Assembly: GCA_963669155.1 (NCBI GenBank)
Contig: OZ022584.1
Coordinates: forward strand, 12,862,615 to 12,926,614
Reading direction: 5' to 3'
From: Arbacia lixula
Taxonomy: Eukaryota > Echinodermata > Echinoidea > Arbacioida > Arbaciidae
DNA length: 64,000 nt
This document shows, one piece after another, positions 63,467 to 64,000 of the stretch. A model generated the notes under the pieces. That model did not search any database and was not told the origin of the DNA. It saw nothing but the letters and a program-made list of their open reading frames with translations. Every line of letters begins with the position of its first letter. Positions within the stretch are counted from its first letter, which is position 1. A program made the translations under genes and the position numbers.

Positions 63467-64000
63467 TGCCGACCTGTTCACCGCGCTGCTTGACAGTGTA
63501 TGTGTCCGCGCATTAATATAGATCCTATATCACAACAACTTGAATACGGCATACTGCACCCAAATTGCAGCCGCACATTTTGGAGTCAGTTTTTATGCAG
63601 AACGCAATGGATGCTAAACCAACTGGTAGGATTAATATGTTAGTCTCTTGCAACGTGTGTGTATACAGTGTGTATGGTGACAACACAGAATCTGAAATGG
63701 ACACATTGCACATTTGATGCTAAGATTCGTTATAAAGTTCATTAATGACACCCGACAACTGGAAATACATATTGTCTTAAGGAGGCTGACAATATCAGCT
63801 TTTTAAGATGTTTACATTGATATCAGCCCCTCCAAGTTTGGAAGTAGTTGCCAGTATTATGTCACACACTTATTCCTAGTGTCTACAACTGTACATTGTT
63901 ATGTCTTGACAGCATCTCTACTTTCTGTGTCGAGATTAATGAAATAGCTCGCCCCTCAATTTAGGGTAGGGGGATGGCAAGTTCTTTCTTTGTTGTGTTT
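63467..64000. other. 3' flank, no gene recognised
   Basis: No repeat family copy or coding segment was recognised. Confidence 0.4.

Overview
The window is animal genomic DNA: AT-rich, one 200-base assembly gap, many microsatellites, poly-G/poly-C runs, tRNA-derived SINEs and palindromic non-autonomous DNA transposons. The SINE 3' tail ending in a 'gcgctatataag' motif plus TTA repeats, the frequent tacatgta words and the intron style suggest a deuterostome marine invertebrate, most likely an echinoderm such as a sea urchin. That assignment is an inference from texture, not from a marker gene.

One gene explains almost all of the protein-coding signal. Fourteen plus-strand exons, each with GT..AG borders, join without a frame break from an ATG at 5614 to a stop at 62276. 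They encode about 418 residues. This is the tandem-PH-domain adaptor TAPP (PLEKHA1/PLEKHA2 family). PH1 is spread over exons 1-4 (residues ~5-112). A long linker is encoded by exons 5-8, including an aromatic and basic 60-residue exon that I do not recognise from vertebrate TAPPs. PH2 is spread over exons 8-12 (residues ~276-376) and keeps the lysine and the KRRYF group used for phosphoinositide binding. Exons 1-5 and 8-12 are well supported by family similarity. Exons 6 and 7 rest on coding character and phase. Exons 13, 14 and an alternative terminal exon at 63365 are tentative.

The most unusual structure is that three exon/intron junctions of this one gene seed tandem repeats in the adjoining intron. 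The exon 1 donor is repeated about seven times (5740-6330, ~80-90 bp unit). The exon 4 acceptor is present three times (32566-32794 plus the real one, 114/115 bp unit). The exon 8 donor is repeated about seven times (49651-50320, 111 bp unit at first). Several copies keep usable splice sites. The nearest extra exon 4 acceptor would add 38 residues in frame.

Layout: 1-5605 holds microsatellites, an inverted array of a 22-bp CpG-rich repeat, a RecQ-helicase-like fragment and a possible 5' UTR exon. 5606-62276 is the TAPP gene with transposon-filled introns. These include five copies of a hairpin MITE with TA targets, TTAA-target MITE families, a Tc1-type non-autonomous element, a decayed LINE reverse transcriptase next to exon 3, two SINEs and minisatellites. 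62277-64000 is 3' UTR and flank. No CRISPR array, operon, rRNA or functional tRNA gene was seen.
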